From NCBI RefSeq assembly GCF_017744435.1, contig NZ_JAGIBG010000018.1, positions 1-64,000 of the forward strand: a DNA stretch of 64,000 nt. The letters run 5' to 3'. Positions 1-10,110 of the stretch are shown here, in pieces (position 1 is the stretch's first letter; every line of letters begins with the position of its first letter). This DNA is from Pseudomonas sp. (GTDB lineage: Bacteria > Pseudomonadota > Gammaproteobacteria > Pseudomonadales > Pseudomonadaceae). Position numbers and translations under genes: made by a program. The notes below the pieces were generated by a model. The model was not told where the DNA came from and searched no databases. It saw nothing but the letters and a program-made list of their open reading frames with translations.

Positions 1-71
1 CCTCCAACACCACCTTAACTACCTAACTCATTGAATCTCAAGGAGTTTGTCGTTCCGATGTCGCTGGAAGT

Positions 72-128
72 GGGGCGCATTATAAGGGGATTCGAAACCC
101 CGTCAACCCTTAATTTCAAAAACTTTTC
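72..128 (-). promoter_or_regulatory. Probable rRNA-operon-type promoter reading leftward off the window
   Basis: On the minus strand there is TTGACG (106-101), a 16-bp spacer and a perfect TATAAT (84-79). A GC-rich discriminator GCGCCC follows, and an A/T-rich tract resembling an UP element lies upstream (about 107-128). This layout is typical of strong stringently controlled stable-RNA promoters. The 70 bp downstream to position 1 contain no ORF, which fits an rRNA leader. The rRNA genes themselves would lie outside the window, so the assignment is inference. Confidence 0.6.
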
Positions 129-741
129 AAACCACCCTCCCCTGCCTCCGGGCAATCCTCGGAAGCACCCGTGAAACCACTGGAACCCGCATCAACATGA
201 GCACTGCACCAATGCATGCATAAATAGCCCACTCTTTCAGGTCCGAGCGAACAATCCACAGGAAGTGCAGCAACCCCAGGCCAAGCACCCCATACACCAG
301 CTTGTGCAGCTTCCTCCACCGACTCCCCAGTCGACGCTGGCTATACCGATTCGAGGTGACCGCCAGCACCAGCAAGCCAAGAAAGCCGAGCGCACCGACA
401 ATAATGTAAGGCCGCTTGCGCAGCTCGACCGCCAACTGCCCCCAATCCAACCCAAGGATAAAGAACAGGTAGGCCAGGATGTGCAGCACGATATAGGCAA
501 ACACCCACAGCCCCAGCTGTCGACGCACCACGATCCAGCCTGACCACCCCGTAAGTTTCTGCAGTGGCGTCATGCTCAAGGTAACCAGCAGGAAGGTCAG
601 CGCCCCAAGCCCAAGGCGATCCATCATGATCTTCCCGGGGTCTGGCCCCAGCAGGCTCATCGCGGCCTCATACAACCACCACACGGGGAACAGGCAACCC
701 ACGACAAAGATGCCCAGGCGCAACCAGGGATAGCGCATCAA
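127..741 (-). CDS. msrQ: MsrQ, haem-binding membrane subunit of the MsrPQ methionine sulfoxide reductase
   Basis: A 204-residue polytopic inner-membrane protein of the ferric-reductase-like/YedZ family, close to the usual length of about 200. It passes electrons from the respiratory chain or flavin to periplasmic MsrP, which repairs oxidised methionines. Several hydrophobic helices are visible, with family-type histidines in helices (for example in the [10 protein letters not shown] stretch and [19 protein letters not shown]). The ATG overlaps the stop of msrP by 4 bp, so the two are translationally coupled. A second in-frame ATG is the next codon. Identity is strong because of the neighbour. 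Confidence 0.93.
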   Translation of the reverse strand: MMRYPWLRLGIFVVGCLFPVWWLYEAAMSLLGPDPGKIMMDRLGLGALTFLLVTLSMTPLQKLTGWSGWIVVRRQLGLWVFAYIVLHILAYLFFILGLDWGQLAVELRKRPYIIVGALGFLGLLVLAVTSNRYSQRRLGSRWRKLHKLVYGVLGLGLLHFLWIVRSDLKEWAIYACIGAVLMLMRVPVVSRVLPRIARRQGRVV

Positions 742-1751
742 TAGTTCTTCCGCAGATCGAGCCCGGTATACAACGACGCCACTTCATCGGCGTAGCCATT
801 GAACATCTGTGTTTGTCGCACGTTGGGGCTGAACAGCCCGCTGGGCAAACGCCGCTCGCGCGCCTGAGTCCAGCGCGGATGGTCAACGTTCGGGTTCACA
901 TTGGCATAGAAGCCATACTCATCCGGTGCCAGCCCCTGCCAGGTAGTCCCCGGCTGCTCAGCCACCAGGCTGATTCGCACAATCGACTTGATGCTTTTGA
1001 AACCGTACTTCCAGGGCACCACCAAACGTAACGGGGCACCATTCTGGTTGGGCAGCTCTCGGCCATACATGCCTACGGCCAGAATCGCCAGCGGATGCAT
1101 CGCCTCATCCAGGCGCAAGCCTTCTCTATATGGCCAGTCGATCAGGGCAAAGCCCGAGCGCTGCCCGGGCATATGCTGCGGATCCTTCAGCGTCTCGAAA
1201 CGTACATAACGCGCCTTCGAAGTCGGCTCGACCTGCTTGAGCACCTGCGCCAGGGGAAAACCCAGCCAGGGAATGACCATCGACCACGCCTCGACACAAC
1301 GCAGCCGGTAGATGCGTTCTTCAAGCTGATAAGGTTTGACGAAGTCTTCCAGCGCATAGCGCCCCGGCTTACCCACCTCGCCATCTACCACGACCGACCA
1401 GGGCGCTGTCTTCAGGCTGTCCCCCTTGGCAGCCGGGTCACCCTTGTCGGGCCCGAACTCGTAGAAGTTGTTGTAGTGGGTGGCATCCTTGAACGGCGTG
1501 ATCGCCTCATCCTTGACCGTCACCGCCTGCCAGCGTGCGGCAGCGAGCTTGTCGGTGAACCAGCCTGGCGCGGCGCCAGGCGCCACATCGGCATAGCGCG
1601 ACACATCAGCTGCACTCGCCCCACCCGGCAGCGCGCCCAGGGCCAAACCGGCCAGCGAGCCACCGAGCAGGGTACGACGGGAAAGGTAGATGCCTTCGGG
1701 GGTGATCTCCGCTGCCTTGCAGTCGGAAGACCTGGGAAGCTTGATGAGCAT
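738..1751 (-). CDS. msrP: MsrP, periplasmic molybdopterin methionine sulfoxide reductase catalytic subunit
   Basis: Reduces free-protein methionine sulfoxide in the periplasm using a Mo-molybdopterin cofactor, with electrons from MsrQ. The protein has a Tat signal: SRRTLL around residues 24-29, followed by a hydrophobic stretch ending in ASA at about 45-47. The oxidoreductase molybdopterin-binding domain follows, and the Mo-ligand cysteine is expected in RLRCVEAW (C152). I chose ATG at 1751 (337 aa) because GGAG sits 7 nt upstream. An in-frame GTG at 1763 would add four residues. It forms an operon with msrQ (4-bp overlap). An ECF-like promoter candidate lies just upstream. Confidence 0.95.
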   Translation of the reverse strand: MLIKLPRSSDCKAAEITPEGIYLSRRTLLGGSLAGLALGALPGGASAADVSRYADVAPGAAPGWFTDKLAAARWQAVTVKDEAITPFKDATHYNNFYEFGPDKGDPAAKGDSLKTAPWSVVVDGEVGKPGRYALEDFVKPYQLEERIYRLRCVEAWSMVIPWLGFPLAQVLKQVEPTSKARYVRFETLKDPQHMPGQRSGFALIDWPYREGLRLDEAMHPLAILAVGMYGRELPNQNGAPLRLVVPWKYGFKSIKSIVRISLVAEQPGTTWQGLAPDEYGFYANVNPNVDHPRWTQARERRLPSGLFSPNVRQTQMFNGYADEVASLYTGLDLRKNY

Positions 1752-1788
1752 GGTCGGCTCCACAGCACTGGATAACGGATGTACCAGT

Positions 1789-1815
1789 AAGACTATGGAG
1801 CCGGAGGGTTATTCC
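1789..1815 (-). promoter_or_regulatory. Candidate ECF-sigma-type promoter for msrPQ
   Basis: On the minus strand GGAATAAC (1815-1808) is followed by AGTCTT (1794-1789), which gives GGAAT-N17-GTCT. GGAA-type -35 and GTC-type -10 elements are common for group IV (ECF) sigma factors. The -10 element sits about 40 bp from the msrP ATG. Which sigma factor uses it cannot be told from the sequence. Confidence 0.4.
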
Positions 1816-1830
1816 AGCATTAAATAATTA

Positions 1831-2673
1831 TCACGCCTTGCGCCGGCGCCCGCGCAGCAGGAACTGGATCGGCCCCGATGCCGCATAGGCGAGGAAGATC
1901 AGCAGCAGGATGCGCGGCGGGTCGCTGAACACCACGGCAAACACCAGCACCACCGCAAGGATTGCCACGAATGGCACGCGCCCTTTGAGGTCCAGCTCCT
2001 TGAAGCTGTTGTACTTGATGTTGCTGACCATCAGCATGCCGGCAGCGGCAACCAGCAGCGCTACCAGGAACGACAGCTTGGAGCCCTGGATGCCGTAATC
2101 GCTGAAGGCCCAGACGGTACCGGCGACCACACCGGCGGCGGCCGGGCTGGCCAGGCCGATGAAGTAGCGTTTGTCGGCAGTGCCGACCTGGGTATTGAAC
2201 CGCGCCAGACGCAGCGCAGCACCGGCAACATAGATGAAGGCGACCATCCAGCCAACCTTGCCCATGTCACCCAACGCCCAGCCAAAGGCCAGCAAGGCCG
2301 GGGCCACGCCGAAGGCGACCATGTCCGACAGCGAGTCGTACTCGGCACCGAAGGCGCTCTGGGTATTGGTCATGCGCGCCACACGGCCATCGAGGCCGTC
2401 GAGCACCATGGCCACGAAGATCGCAATGGCGGCGAAGGCGAAATACTTGCTCGCCTCGCGTGGGTCGCCAGCGCTCTGCGCGCTCATCGAACTGATGATG
2501 GAATAGAAACCGGCAAACAGGTTGGCGGTGGTGAACAGGTTGGGCAGCAGATAGATGCCGCGATGACGCACCTTGCGCCCTTCGGCGTCATGCCCTTCTT
2601 CAACGTGCTCATCGACAGGTAGCAGGCTTTCGGCGTCGGAGGGCTTGTTCGGCTCTTCGGGACGTTCGCTCAT
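1831..2673 (-). CDS. pssA: CDP-diacylglycerol--serine O-phosphatidyltransferase
   Basis: Makes phosphatidylserine from CDP-diacylglycerol and serine, the committed step to phosphatidylethanolamine, in the inner membrane. The CDP-alcohol phosphotransferase signature DGx2ARx8Gx3Dx3D is complete (it begins DGRVAR in the stretch DGLDGRVAR, continues through FGAEYDSLSD). Several membrane helices follow, and the C-terminus is basic (RGRRRKA). The N-terminal 40 residues are hydrophilic and acidic (SERPEEPNKPSDAES), as is usual for the long pseudomonad form. Length is 280 aa. It lies downstream of ilvC with a terminator between, so it probably has its own promoter. Confidence 0.93.
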   Translation of the reverse strand: MSERPEEPNKPSDAESLLPVDEHVEEGHDAEGRKVRHRGIYLLPNLFTTANLFAGFYSIISSMSAQSAGDPREASKYFAFAAIAIFVAMVLDGLDGRVARMTNTQSAFGAEYDSLSDMVAFGVAPALLAFGWALGDMGKVGWMVAFIYVAGAALRLARFNTQVGTADKRYFIGLASPAAAGVVAGTVWAFSDYGIQGSKLSFLVALLVAAAGMLMVSNIKYNSFKELDLKGRVPFVAILAVVLVFAVVFSDPPRILLLIFLAYAASGPIQFLLRGRRRKA

Positions 2674-2782
2674 GGAGGGTACCTTGCAACAGGATGGAAA
2701 ATGTTCGACACGGGCCCGCGAAACAGGTTCTGACGGCGAGCCACTGGTCTGCTTTATACCAGAAGCTGACTGCCAGAACGAA

Positions 2783-2808
2783 AAAACGCGGCCGAAGCCG
2801 CGTTTTTC
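2783..2808 (-). terminator. Rho-independent terminator after ilvC
   Basis: The stem AACGCGGC / GCCGCGTT with a cgaa loop is flanked by A-runs on the left and T-runs on the right, so it can work in both directions. It lies just past the ilvC stop and separates the ilv operon from pssA. Confidence 0.85.
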
Positions 2809-2823
2809 ATCTTTCGATAAGAC

Positions 2824-3882
<1,059 letters not shown>

Positions 3883-3895
3883 CTAATTTTTGAAT

Positions 3896-4387
3896 TTAGA
3901 TGCTGAGCACTTTGTCGCCACGGGCAATGCCGGTAACGCCGCTGCGCACGGTTTCGAGAATCGATGCGGTGCCGATCGCCTGGATGAAGCTGTCCAGTTT
4001 GTCGCTGGTGCCGCTCAGCTGCACGGTGTACACGCTGGCGGTCACATCGACGATCTGGCCACGGAAGATATCCGTGGTGCGCTTGATCTCGGCGCGCTGG
4101 GCACCGGTGGCCTTGACCTTGACCAACATCAGTTCACGCTCGATGTGAGCGCTTTCCGACAGGTCGACGAGTTTCACCACTTCGACCAGCTTGTTCAGGT
4201 TCTTGGTGATCTGTTCGATCACTTCGTCATGGCCAACGGTGGTCAGCGTCAGACGCGACAAAGTCGGGTCTTCGGTCGGCGCCACGGTCAGGCTTTCAAT
4301 GTTGTAGTTGCGCTGGGAGAACAGGCCGACCACACGGGACAGAGCACCGGGTTCGTTTTCCAGCAGCAGGGAAATGATGTGCCGCAT
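3896..4387 (-). CDS. ilvH: Acetolactate synthase small (regulatory) subunit
   Basis: Regulatory subunit of acetohydroxyacid synthase, which confers valine feedback inhibition on the IlvI catalytic subunit. At 163 aa it is standard length. The N-terminal ACT domain (RHIISLLLENEPGALSRVVGLF, about residues 2-75) is followed by the C-terminal ALS small-subunit domain. It starts 1 bp after the ilvI stop, so translation is coupled and stoichiometric. Confidence 0.97.
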   Translation of the reverse strand: MRHIISLLLENEPGALSRVVGLFSQRNYNIESLTVAPTEDPTLSRLTLTTVGHDEVIEQITKNLNKLVEVVKLVDLSESAHIERELMLVKVKATGAQRAEIKRTTDIFRGQIVDVTASVYTVQLSGTSDKLDSFIQAIGTASILETVRSGVTGIARGDKVLSI

Positions 4388-4388
4388 A

Positions 4389-6122
4389 TCAGGTACGCTC
4401 CGTCTTGCTCAGCCACATGTCACGCATCGAGCCATCCTTGATCTGCATCGGATAGACGTGCTCGCTGCGGTCAACCGCGATGTCGATGAACACCAGGCGG
4501 TCTTTCATCGCAAACGCTTCTTCCAGCTTCGGCTTGAGGTCCTTCAGGCTGGTGATGCGGATACCCACGTGGCCATAGGCCTCGGCCAGCTTGATGAAAT
4601 CAGGCAGCGACTCGACGTAAGAGTGCGAGTGACGACCGTTGTAGGCCATGTCCTGCCATTGGCGGACCATGCCCAGCACACCGTTGTTCAGGTTGACGAT
4701 CTTCACCGGCAGGCCGTACTGCATGCAGGTGGACAGCTCCTGGATGTTCATCTGGATGCTGCCTTCGCCGGTCACGCAGGCCACGTCCTGGTCCGGGAAG
4801 TTGAGCTTGACGCCCATTGCCGCCGGGAAGCCGAAGCCCATGGTGCCCAGGCCACCGGAGTTGATCCAGCGGTTCGGCTTGTTGAAGCGGTAGTACTGCG
4901 CCGCGAACATCTGGTGCTGGCCAACGTCGGAGGTGACGAAAGCATCGCCATGGGTCACTTCGCACAGCGTCTCGATGACCTTCTGCGGCTTGATGACGTT
5001 GCCGTCGCCCTTGTCGTAAGGGAACAGTTCGCCATTGCCACGCCATTCGTCGATCTGCTTCCACCAGGCATCCAGCGCCACCTTGTCAGGCTGCTCGCCG
5101 ATTTCCTTGAGGATGCCGAGCATTTCGCTGAGCACGCTGTCGACCGGGCCGACGATCGGCACGTCGGCCTTGATCATCTTGGAGATCGACGCAGGGTCGA
5201 TGTCGACATGGATGATCTTGGCGTTCGGGCAGAACTTGGCCGGGCCGTTGACCACGCGGTCATCGAAACGCGCACCGACAGCGAAGATCACGTCGGCATT
5301 GTGCATGGCCATGTTGGCGGTGAAACTGCCGTGCATGCCGAGCATGCCGAGGAACTGACGGTCGGTGCCCGGGAAGCCACCCAGCCCCATCAGGGTATTG
5401 GTGACTGGCAGATTCAGCGACTTGGCGATTTCGGTCAGTGCTTCGGAGCCACCGCCGAGGATCACGCCGCCACCGGCGTAGACGATCGGGCGCTTGGCGG
5501 CCAGAAGCATCTCGGCAGCCTTGCGGATCTGGCCGGAGTGACCGCGCACAGCCGGGCTGTACGAGCGCAGCTTGACCTTCTTCGGATAGACGTACTCGAA
5601 CTTCTCGGCCGGGTTGGTCATATCTTTTGGAATGTCGACCACGACCGGGCCTGGGCGACCGGATTGCGCCAGGTAGAAGGCTTTCTTGAGTACTTCAGGG
5701 ATCTCGGTCGGGGTCTTGATCATGAAGCTGTGCTTCACGATCGGCCGCGAGATGCCGATCATGTCGGTTTCCTGGAAGGCATCGGTACCGACCATGGTGC
5801 TTGGCACCTGGCCGGACAGAATGACCATCGGGATCGAATCCATGTAGGCGGTGGCAATGCCGGTAATGGCATTGGTCGCGCCCGGGCCGGAGGTTACCAG
5901 CACCACACCGGCCTTGCCGGTGGCGCGGGCGTAGCCGTCCGCCATATGGGTTGCCGCCTGCTCATGACGAACCAGAATGTGTTCCACTTCCGGCTCTTTG
6001 AACAGCGCGTCGTAAACATGAAGGAGAGCACCACCAGGGTACCCGTAGATGTGCTTAACGCCCTCGTCACGCAAGAAGCGGACGACCATTTCAGCGCCAG
6101 ATAAAAGCTCCACGTTGTTCAC
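4389..6122 (-). CDS. ilvI: Acetolactate synthase large (catalytic) subunit
   Basis: ThDP- and FAD-dependent enzyme condensing pyruvate with pyruvate or 2-ketobutyrate, the first common step in valine, leucine and isoleucine synthesis. At 577 aa it is the usual length. The ThDP-activating glutamate is in [18 protein letters not shown] (about residue 51). The ThDP-binding motif [15 protein letters not shown] appears late, and the central domain has the FAD-contact region. It is first in ilvI-ilvH-ilvC. A leader of about 230 nt precedes it from a predicted sigma70 promoter near 6361-6389. Confidence 0.97.
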   Translation of the reverse strand: MNNVELLSGAEMVVRFLRDEGVKHIYGYPGGALLHVYDALFKEPEVEHILVRHEQAATHMADGYARATGKAGVVLVTSGPGATNAITGIATAYMDSIPMVILSGQVPSTMVGTDAFQETDMIGISRPIVKHSFMIKTPTEIPEVLKKAFYLAQSGRPGPVVVDIPKDMTNPAEKFEYVYPKKVKLRSYSPAVRGHSGQIRKAAEMLLAAKRPIVYAGGGVILGGGSEALTEIAKSLNLPVTNTLMGLGGFPGTDRQFLGMLGMHGSFTANMAMHNADVIFAVGARFDDRVVNGPAKFCPNAKIIHVDIDPASISKMIKADVPIVGPVDSVLSEMLGILKEIGEQPDKVALDAWWKQIDEWRGNGELFPYDKGDGNVIKPQKVIETLCEVTHGDAFVTSDVGQHQMFAAQYYRFNKPNRWINSGGLGTMGFGFPAAMGVKLNFPDQDVACVTGEGSIQMNIQELSTCMQYGLPVKIVNLNNGVLGMVRQWQDMAYNGRHSHSYVESLPDFIKLAEAYGHVGIRITSLKDLKPKLEEAFAMKDRLVFIDIAVDRSEHVYPMQIKDGSMRDMWLSKTERT

Positions 6123-6354
6123 CTCTAAAACGCCAGAATACCGTCCCTAGTGGACGGGTCTTAATAGGTTTACTGCCAAGCAGAGCATGAGCGAACGTCA
6201 GCACTGACTGAGCAAGTATTGGGAGCTCCCCAGAGTGTTGCGGGGGGTTCCCACCCAGCGCGAGGTAACGCGTTGCGGGGTGTAACAGGCGGCGCGGGTA
6301 TGCGCCTCATGATCTGCTTAGCGGGTCTGCTTCTGGCAGTCCCTCTACAGCGGA
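6123..6354 (-). promoter_or_regulatory. Long 5' leader of the ilvIHC operon
   Basis: The gene-free stretch between ilvI and the predicted promoter has several self-complementary segments. These include a CCGTCC/GGACGG hairpin (about 6140-6159), a GGGAGCTCCC palindrome (6221-6230) and GC-rich inverted segments at 6241-6300. A 46-codon ORF in it (ATG near 6311, minus strand) has no run of Ile, Val or Leu codons, so classical leader-peptide attenuation is not supported. The function of the leader is unknown. Confidence 0.45.
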
Positions 6355-6360
6355 ATCTGG

Positions 6361-6389
6361 ATTCTTGTGATTTGGCGCCTACAAGTCAA
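6361..6389 (-). promoter_or_regulatory. Predicted sigma70 promoter of ilvIHC
   Basis: Minus strand TTGACT (6389-6384), a 17-bp spacer and AAGAAT (6366-6361). The -35 is near consensus and the -10 is moderate. It sits in the A/T-rich part of the 398-bp gap between ilvI and the YqcC-like gene. The remaining part (6390-6473) shows no gene. Confidence 0.55.
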
Positions 6390-6474
6390 GAAAAATTATT
6401 GCCAATTTTTCCCCAAGATGAATTCCTGCCACCACTAAAAACCGAGTCAGCAGCAGAAAAAATAAGATTTCCAT

Positions 6475-6502
6475 AAAAAAGGGCCACAATCTGCGGCCCT
6501 TG
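6475..6502 (-). terminator. Terminator of the YqcC/TPR-lipoprotein transcript
   Basis: On the minus strand AAGGGCCGCAGA is followed by a complementary TGTGGCCCTT and a run of T residues. It lies just past the stop of the YqcC-like gene, which has the matching orientation. Confidence 0.8.
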
Positions 6503-6520
6503 ACGGAAAAACTGAAGAAA

Positions 6521-6856
6521 TCAGGCGGAAGGAGCGATCAATTGATCGAATGCTGCCAACAGCCGGCGCAGCTCGCGACTTTCTTCCGGGCGACTGGTGA
6601 ACACGGTCTCCGCCATCACCAGGATGCTTGAGGCATTGGGCAGCGGGTGGCCGAGCTCGATGATGATCTTCATGCGCGGCAGGAAGATCCACTGCAACCA
6701 CTGCTCGAAACTGAGCGTGTCGACCGCGAACGGTACGGTACTGGCCAGCGCTTCGTCGCTGGGCGGCTCGTCATCCCACCAGCCCTGAACCTGCAGCTCA
6801 CGCTCGATGAGCAGCAGGTGGTCGGCGATATCGAGAATGCGTTGCTCGACCATCAC
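6521..6856 (-). CDS. YqcC family protein
   Basis: A 111-residue soluble, acidic protein resembling the DUF446/YqcC family (start EQRILDIADHLLLIERELQ, conserved middle FAVDTLSFEQWLQWIFLPRM). The family has no firmly established biochemical role; in other gammaproteobacteria it is often linked to tRNA-modification genes. Its ATG overlaps the stop of the upstream lipoprotein gene by 4 bp (ATGA), so both are on one transcript ending at the 6475-6502 terminator. No signal peptide or membrane segment is seen. Confidence 0.8.
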   Translation of the reverse strand: MMVEQRILDIADHLLLIERELQVQGWWDDEPPSDEALASTVPFAVDTLSFEQWLQWIFLPRMKIIIELGHPLPNASSILVMAETVFTSRPEESRELRRLLAAFDQLIAPSA

Positions 6857-7659
6857 GAATTGACCCGCGCTTTCTGCCGTGCCAGGGCGGCACCGGCGCT
6901 GTCACCCTGCTTCTCGCGGGCCAGGGCGATGGTGTTCCACAGCTCGGCCTGCAGGTCGGGGCGACCGTTGGCGTAGGTCAGCGCACGGCGGGCCAGTTGC
7001 TCGGCCTGGGGCGCGTCGCCTTGCGACAGGCGCACCTGGGCCAGGCGGAACAGCACCTGCGGCTCGCGCGGGGCAATGCGCTGGGCACGCTCCAGGCTTG
7101 AGGCGGCACCATTGTAGTCACCGCTACCCTGCTGCGACTGGGCGGTGGTCAACAGCGCCAGCACTGGGCCGTCGAGCTGTTCATCGGCCGACAGACCACC
7201 GGAAGCCGCATTGCTGCGCGGAATGCCGGTCGGTGCACTGGACGCTGCCGGCGTGCTGCTCATCGAAGCGATATCGAACGGTTCATCGGCGATCGGGTTG
7301 GGGTTGGTGGTCATCGGTGCCGAAGTAACCGGGCCTGCAGTGACAGGGCCGGGCGTGATCGGGCCGGTACTGATCGGCGCCGCGCCATTGCCTGCCGGGA
7401 AGGTCTGGATGCCAGCGGCACCGGCGCCTTGCGGAATCATCACGGTCACGCCCGAGTCCTCGGGCAGCGACTGTGCCTGCGCGGTGCCGTTGCTCATGCC
7501 CGCAGCCGTACGGTGGGCCTGGACACGCTCACTATTGGACACCCGGGTGCTCGAGTCGACCACCGGAATGTTGCCACGCTGCACGCTGGAGCAACCCTGG
7601 AGCACTACCAGCGCCGTCACGGCAGGAAACAGCCACTTATTCAATTCACACCTCATCAA
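6853..7659 (-). CDS. Tetratricopeptide-repeat lipoprotein
   Basis: A 268-residue predicted lipoprotein. A signal peptide (NKWLFPAVTALVVLQGC) ends in an LQGC lipobox at about residues 20-23. A low-complexity Pro/Thr/Gly linker follows (repeats of the form ITPGPVTAGPVTSAPMT, about residues 95-120). The C-terminal part, about residues 150-260, carries TPR helices (QSQQGSGDYNGAASSLERAQ, PREPQVLFRLAQVRLSQGD). It lies 13 bp downstream of mrcB on the same strand, so a role with the PBP1b peptidoglycan machinery is plausible. That is inference from position only. Confidence 0.8.
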   Translation of the reverse strand: MMRCELNKWLFPAVTALVVLQGCSSVQRGNIPVVDSSTRVSNSERVQAHRTAAGMSNGTAQAQSLPEDSGVTVMIPQGAGAAGIQTFPAGNGAAPISTGPITPGPVTAGPVTSAPMTTNPNPIADEPFDIASMSSTPAASSAPTGIPRSNAASGGLSADEQLDGPVLALLTTAQSQQGSGDYNGAASSLERAQRIAPREPQVLFRLAQVRLSQGDAPQAEQLARRALTYANGRPDLQAELWNTIALAREKQGDSAGAALARQKARVNS

Positions 7660-7672
7660 TGCTGCTAAGGGC

Positions 7673-9994
7673 TCAGTTCATCCAGCCCTTGACCCAGTCC
7701 ATGACCGACTCTACGGGATTCTGCTCACCGCCGCAGGTCGCCCCGGCGGGCGGTTCACTGCCGCGAATATACGGCATCTGCACGGCTCCCGGACAGCTTC
7801 TGTCGGAGCCATGGCCGCTGTACGGGTCGATCCACGCCTGCACCACGTTATCTGGCTGCGGCATGTCCAACGGCAACGGGTCGGCCTTCTTCATGAAGCT
7901 GGTCCAGACCTGCAAGGCGCCGGTGGCGCCGGTAAATGGCGTTTTGCCGTTATCGTCACGGCCCATCCACACCACGGCCAGCAGGTCCTGGCTGAAGCCG
8001 GAGAACCAGCTGTCGCGCGAGTCGTTACTGGTACCGGTCTTGCCCGCCAGGGTCAGCGAGCTTGGCAGCACGTTGTAGACCGAGCGGCCGGTACCCTCAC
8101 GCATCACCCGCTGCATGGCGTTCTGCACCAGGTAGATGGAACCCGGGTCGAAGGTCTGCTGGATCTGGAACGGGTAGCGCTTGAGCGGCTCGCCTTCAGC
8201 GGTGAGCACGCTACGGATGCCGCGCATCGGCGTGTTGAAGCCACCGTTGGCGATGGTCTGGTACATGGTCGCGACCTGCATCGGCGACATGCCGCCAGCG
8301 CCCAGCAGCATCGCCGGGAAGGCCGGCCAGTCGACGTTGACGCCGAGGCGGCCGATGGTCTTGATCACGTTCGGTACACCCACTTCCAAGCCGAGTTTCG
8401 CGGTCGAAAGGTTCAGCGAGTTGGCCAGGCCCTGGTACAGGTAGATCGTGCCGTGCGAGCGCCGGTCATAGTTTTGCGGGCGCCACACCTGGCCGTCGGC
8501 ACCCTTGACCGAGAACGGCTCGTCCTGCACCCAGGTGGTCAGGGTGTACTTGCTTGGCTGTTCCAGTGCGGTCAGGTAGACCGCCGGCTTGACCAGCGAG
8601 CCGATCGGTCGCACGGCGTCGATGGCACGGTTGAAACCGGCAAAGCCGGACTGGCGGCTGCCGATCAGTGCCTGCACTTCGCCGGTTTCCGGGTTGGTCA
8701 CGACCATCGCCGATTCCACCTCGTCGGCACCTTTGCGCCCAGACAGGCGCTTGAAGGTTTCGGCCATGGAGGTTTCGGCCTTCATCTGCAGGATCGGGTC
8801 GAAGCTGGTGAAGATGCGCAGGCCTTCTTCGGTCAAGTCTTCGTCACGGTAGTCCTGGCGCAACTGACGCTTGACCAGGTCAAGGAAGGCCGGGAATGAG
8901 CTGTCCGCAAGGCTGCCGCGCTTGGTCACGCCCAGCGGCATCTTCTTCGCCGCATCGACCTCCGCCTGGCTGGCCACGCCCTGCTCGGCCACCAGGTCGA
9001 GGACCAGGTTGCGCCGCGCCAGCGCGCGGTCAGGGTAGCGCCGCGGGTTGTAGTAGGACGGCCCTTTGACCATGCCTACCAGCAAGGCGATCTGGTGCAG
9101 CTTCAGTTCCGACAGCGGCTGGCTGAAGAAGAACTGGCTGGCCAGGCCGAAGCCATGCACCGCACGCTGACCATCCTGGCCGACGAACACTTCGTTGAGG
9201 TAGGCCTCAAGGATTTCGCGCTTGTCGTAGTGCATCTCCAGCAGCACGGCCATCATCGCTTCGGTCAGCTTGCGGCTGAGGCTACGCTCGCTGGTCAGGT
9301 AGAAGTTCTTTACCAGCTGCTGGGTCAGGGTACTGCCGCCCTGGCGCATGGAACCTGCCGAGGTGTTGACCCACATGGCCCGGGCGATGGATTTGGGTGA
9401 CACACCGAAGTGGCTGTAGAAGTCCCGGTCCTCGGTAGCGACCAGCGTCTCGAGCAGGTACGGCGGCACCTGATCGATCTTGATCAGGATGCGGTCTTCG
9501 AGGTTCTTCGGGTAGATACCGCCGATCATCAGCGGTTCGAGGCGTACCACATCGAGTTTCTTGCCGTTGGCACCGGCAAGGTCTACCACGTAGTCGCCAG
9601 AGAAGCGCACACGCACGAACTGCGCAGGCTCCATGCCCTCGTAGAACTGGAAGCCACGGGTGTTGAGGTCGACGGTATTGCCGTTGACCGCCGCCGCGCC
9701 CGGGCCGTTGGCCGCGCTTTCACGCCGGTAGCCGAGGGCATCGAGTTCGGTGAGGAAGTCGTTCTTGCTCAGCTTCTGGCCGCTGAACAGCTCCAGCGGT
9801 CGGGCATATACCTTGGCCGGGATGGTCCAGCGCTTGCCGGAGAACTTCTCCTGAACGACAGCATCGAGGTAAACCGCGAAGCCGGCAACGATCACCAGGC
9901 CGACCAGGCTGAGCTTCAAGGCCCAGCCCAGCCAGGCGCGCGAGCGGCCGGTCGGGCGTTTCTGAGGGGTACGAGGATTTCGGGTTCGAGTCAT
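7673..9994 (-). CDS. mrcB: Penicillin-binding protein 1B, bifunctional glycosyltransferase/transpeptidase
   Basis: Polymerises and cross-links peptidoglycan at the inner membrane. A basic cytoplasmic tail is followed by one TM helix (LSLVGLVIVAGFAVYL, about 30-46) and a UB2H-like region. The GT51 glycosyltransferase domain has the catalytic motif EDRDFYSHFG, with MRQGGSTLTQQLVKN further on. The transpeptidase domain contains SxxK (GSLVKP), SLN (NSLNLS) and KTGT (GKTGTSNDSRD). At 773 aa it is full length. The ATG at 9994 is preceded by a divergent promoter region shared with the 10111 gene. Confidence 0.97.
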   Translation of the reverse strand: MTRTRNPRTPQKRPTGRSRAWLGWALKLSLVGLVIVAGFAVYLDAVVQEKFSGKRWTIPAKVYARPLELFSGQKLSKNDFLTELDALGYRRESAANGPGAAAVNGNTVDLNTRGFQFYEGMEPAQFVRVRFSGDYVVDLAGANGKKLDVVRLEPLMIGGIYPKNLEDRILIKIDQVPPYLLETLVATEDRDFYSHFGVSPKSIARAMWVNTSAGSMRQGGSTLTQQLVKNFYLTSERSLSRKLTEAMMAVLLEMHYDKREILEAYLNEVFVGQDGQRAVHGFGLASQFFFSQPLSELKLHQIALLVGMVKGPSYYNPRRYPDRALARRNLVLDLVAEQGVASQAEVDAAKKMPLGVTKRGSLADSSFPAFLDLVKRQLRQDYRDEDLTEEGLRIFTSFDPILQMKAETSMAETFKRLSGRKGADEVESAMVVTNPETGEVQALIGSRQSGFAGFNRAIDAVRPIGSLVKPAVYLTALEQPSKYTLTTWVQDEPFSVKGADGQVWRPQNYDRRSHGTIYLYQGLANSLNLSTAKLGLEVGVPNVIKTIGRLGVNVDWPAFPAMLLGAGGMSPMQVATMYQTIANGGFNTPMRGIRSVLTAEGEPLKRYPFQIQQTFDPGSIYLVQNAMQRVMREGTGRSVYNVLPSSLTLAGKTGTSNDSRDSWFSGFSQDLLAVVWMGRDDNGKTPFTGATGALQVWTSFMKKADPLPLDMPQPDNVVQAWIDPYSGHGSDRSCPGAVQMPYIRGSEPPAGATCGGEQNPVESVMDWVKGWMN

Positions 9995-10110
9995 GGCGGC
10001 GGATTATACGCACTTTATAAAGGGTAGGCAGGCGCCCTCTGGCGGTAGGCAGGGACGGCACCATTGACCATAATGGCGCTTTCGAATTCCCTGCACCTGA
10101 AGGATTTCCA

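Noticed and set aside
4308..6104. 598-codon plus-strand ORF opposite ilvI
   Set aside because: Antisense shadow of a clear ilvI gene.
6174..6311. 46-codon ORF in the ilvI leader as an attenuator peptide
   Set aside because: Only scattered Ile, Val and Leu codons, no run as in true leader peptides.
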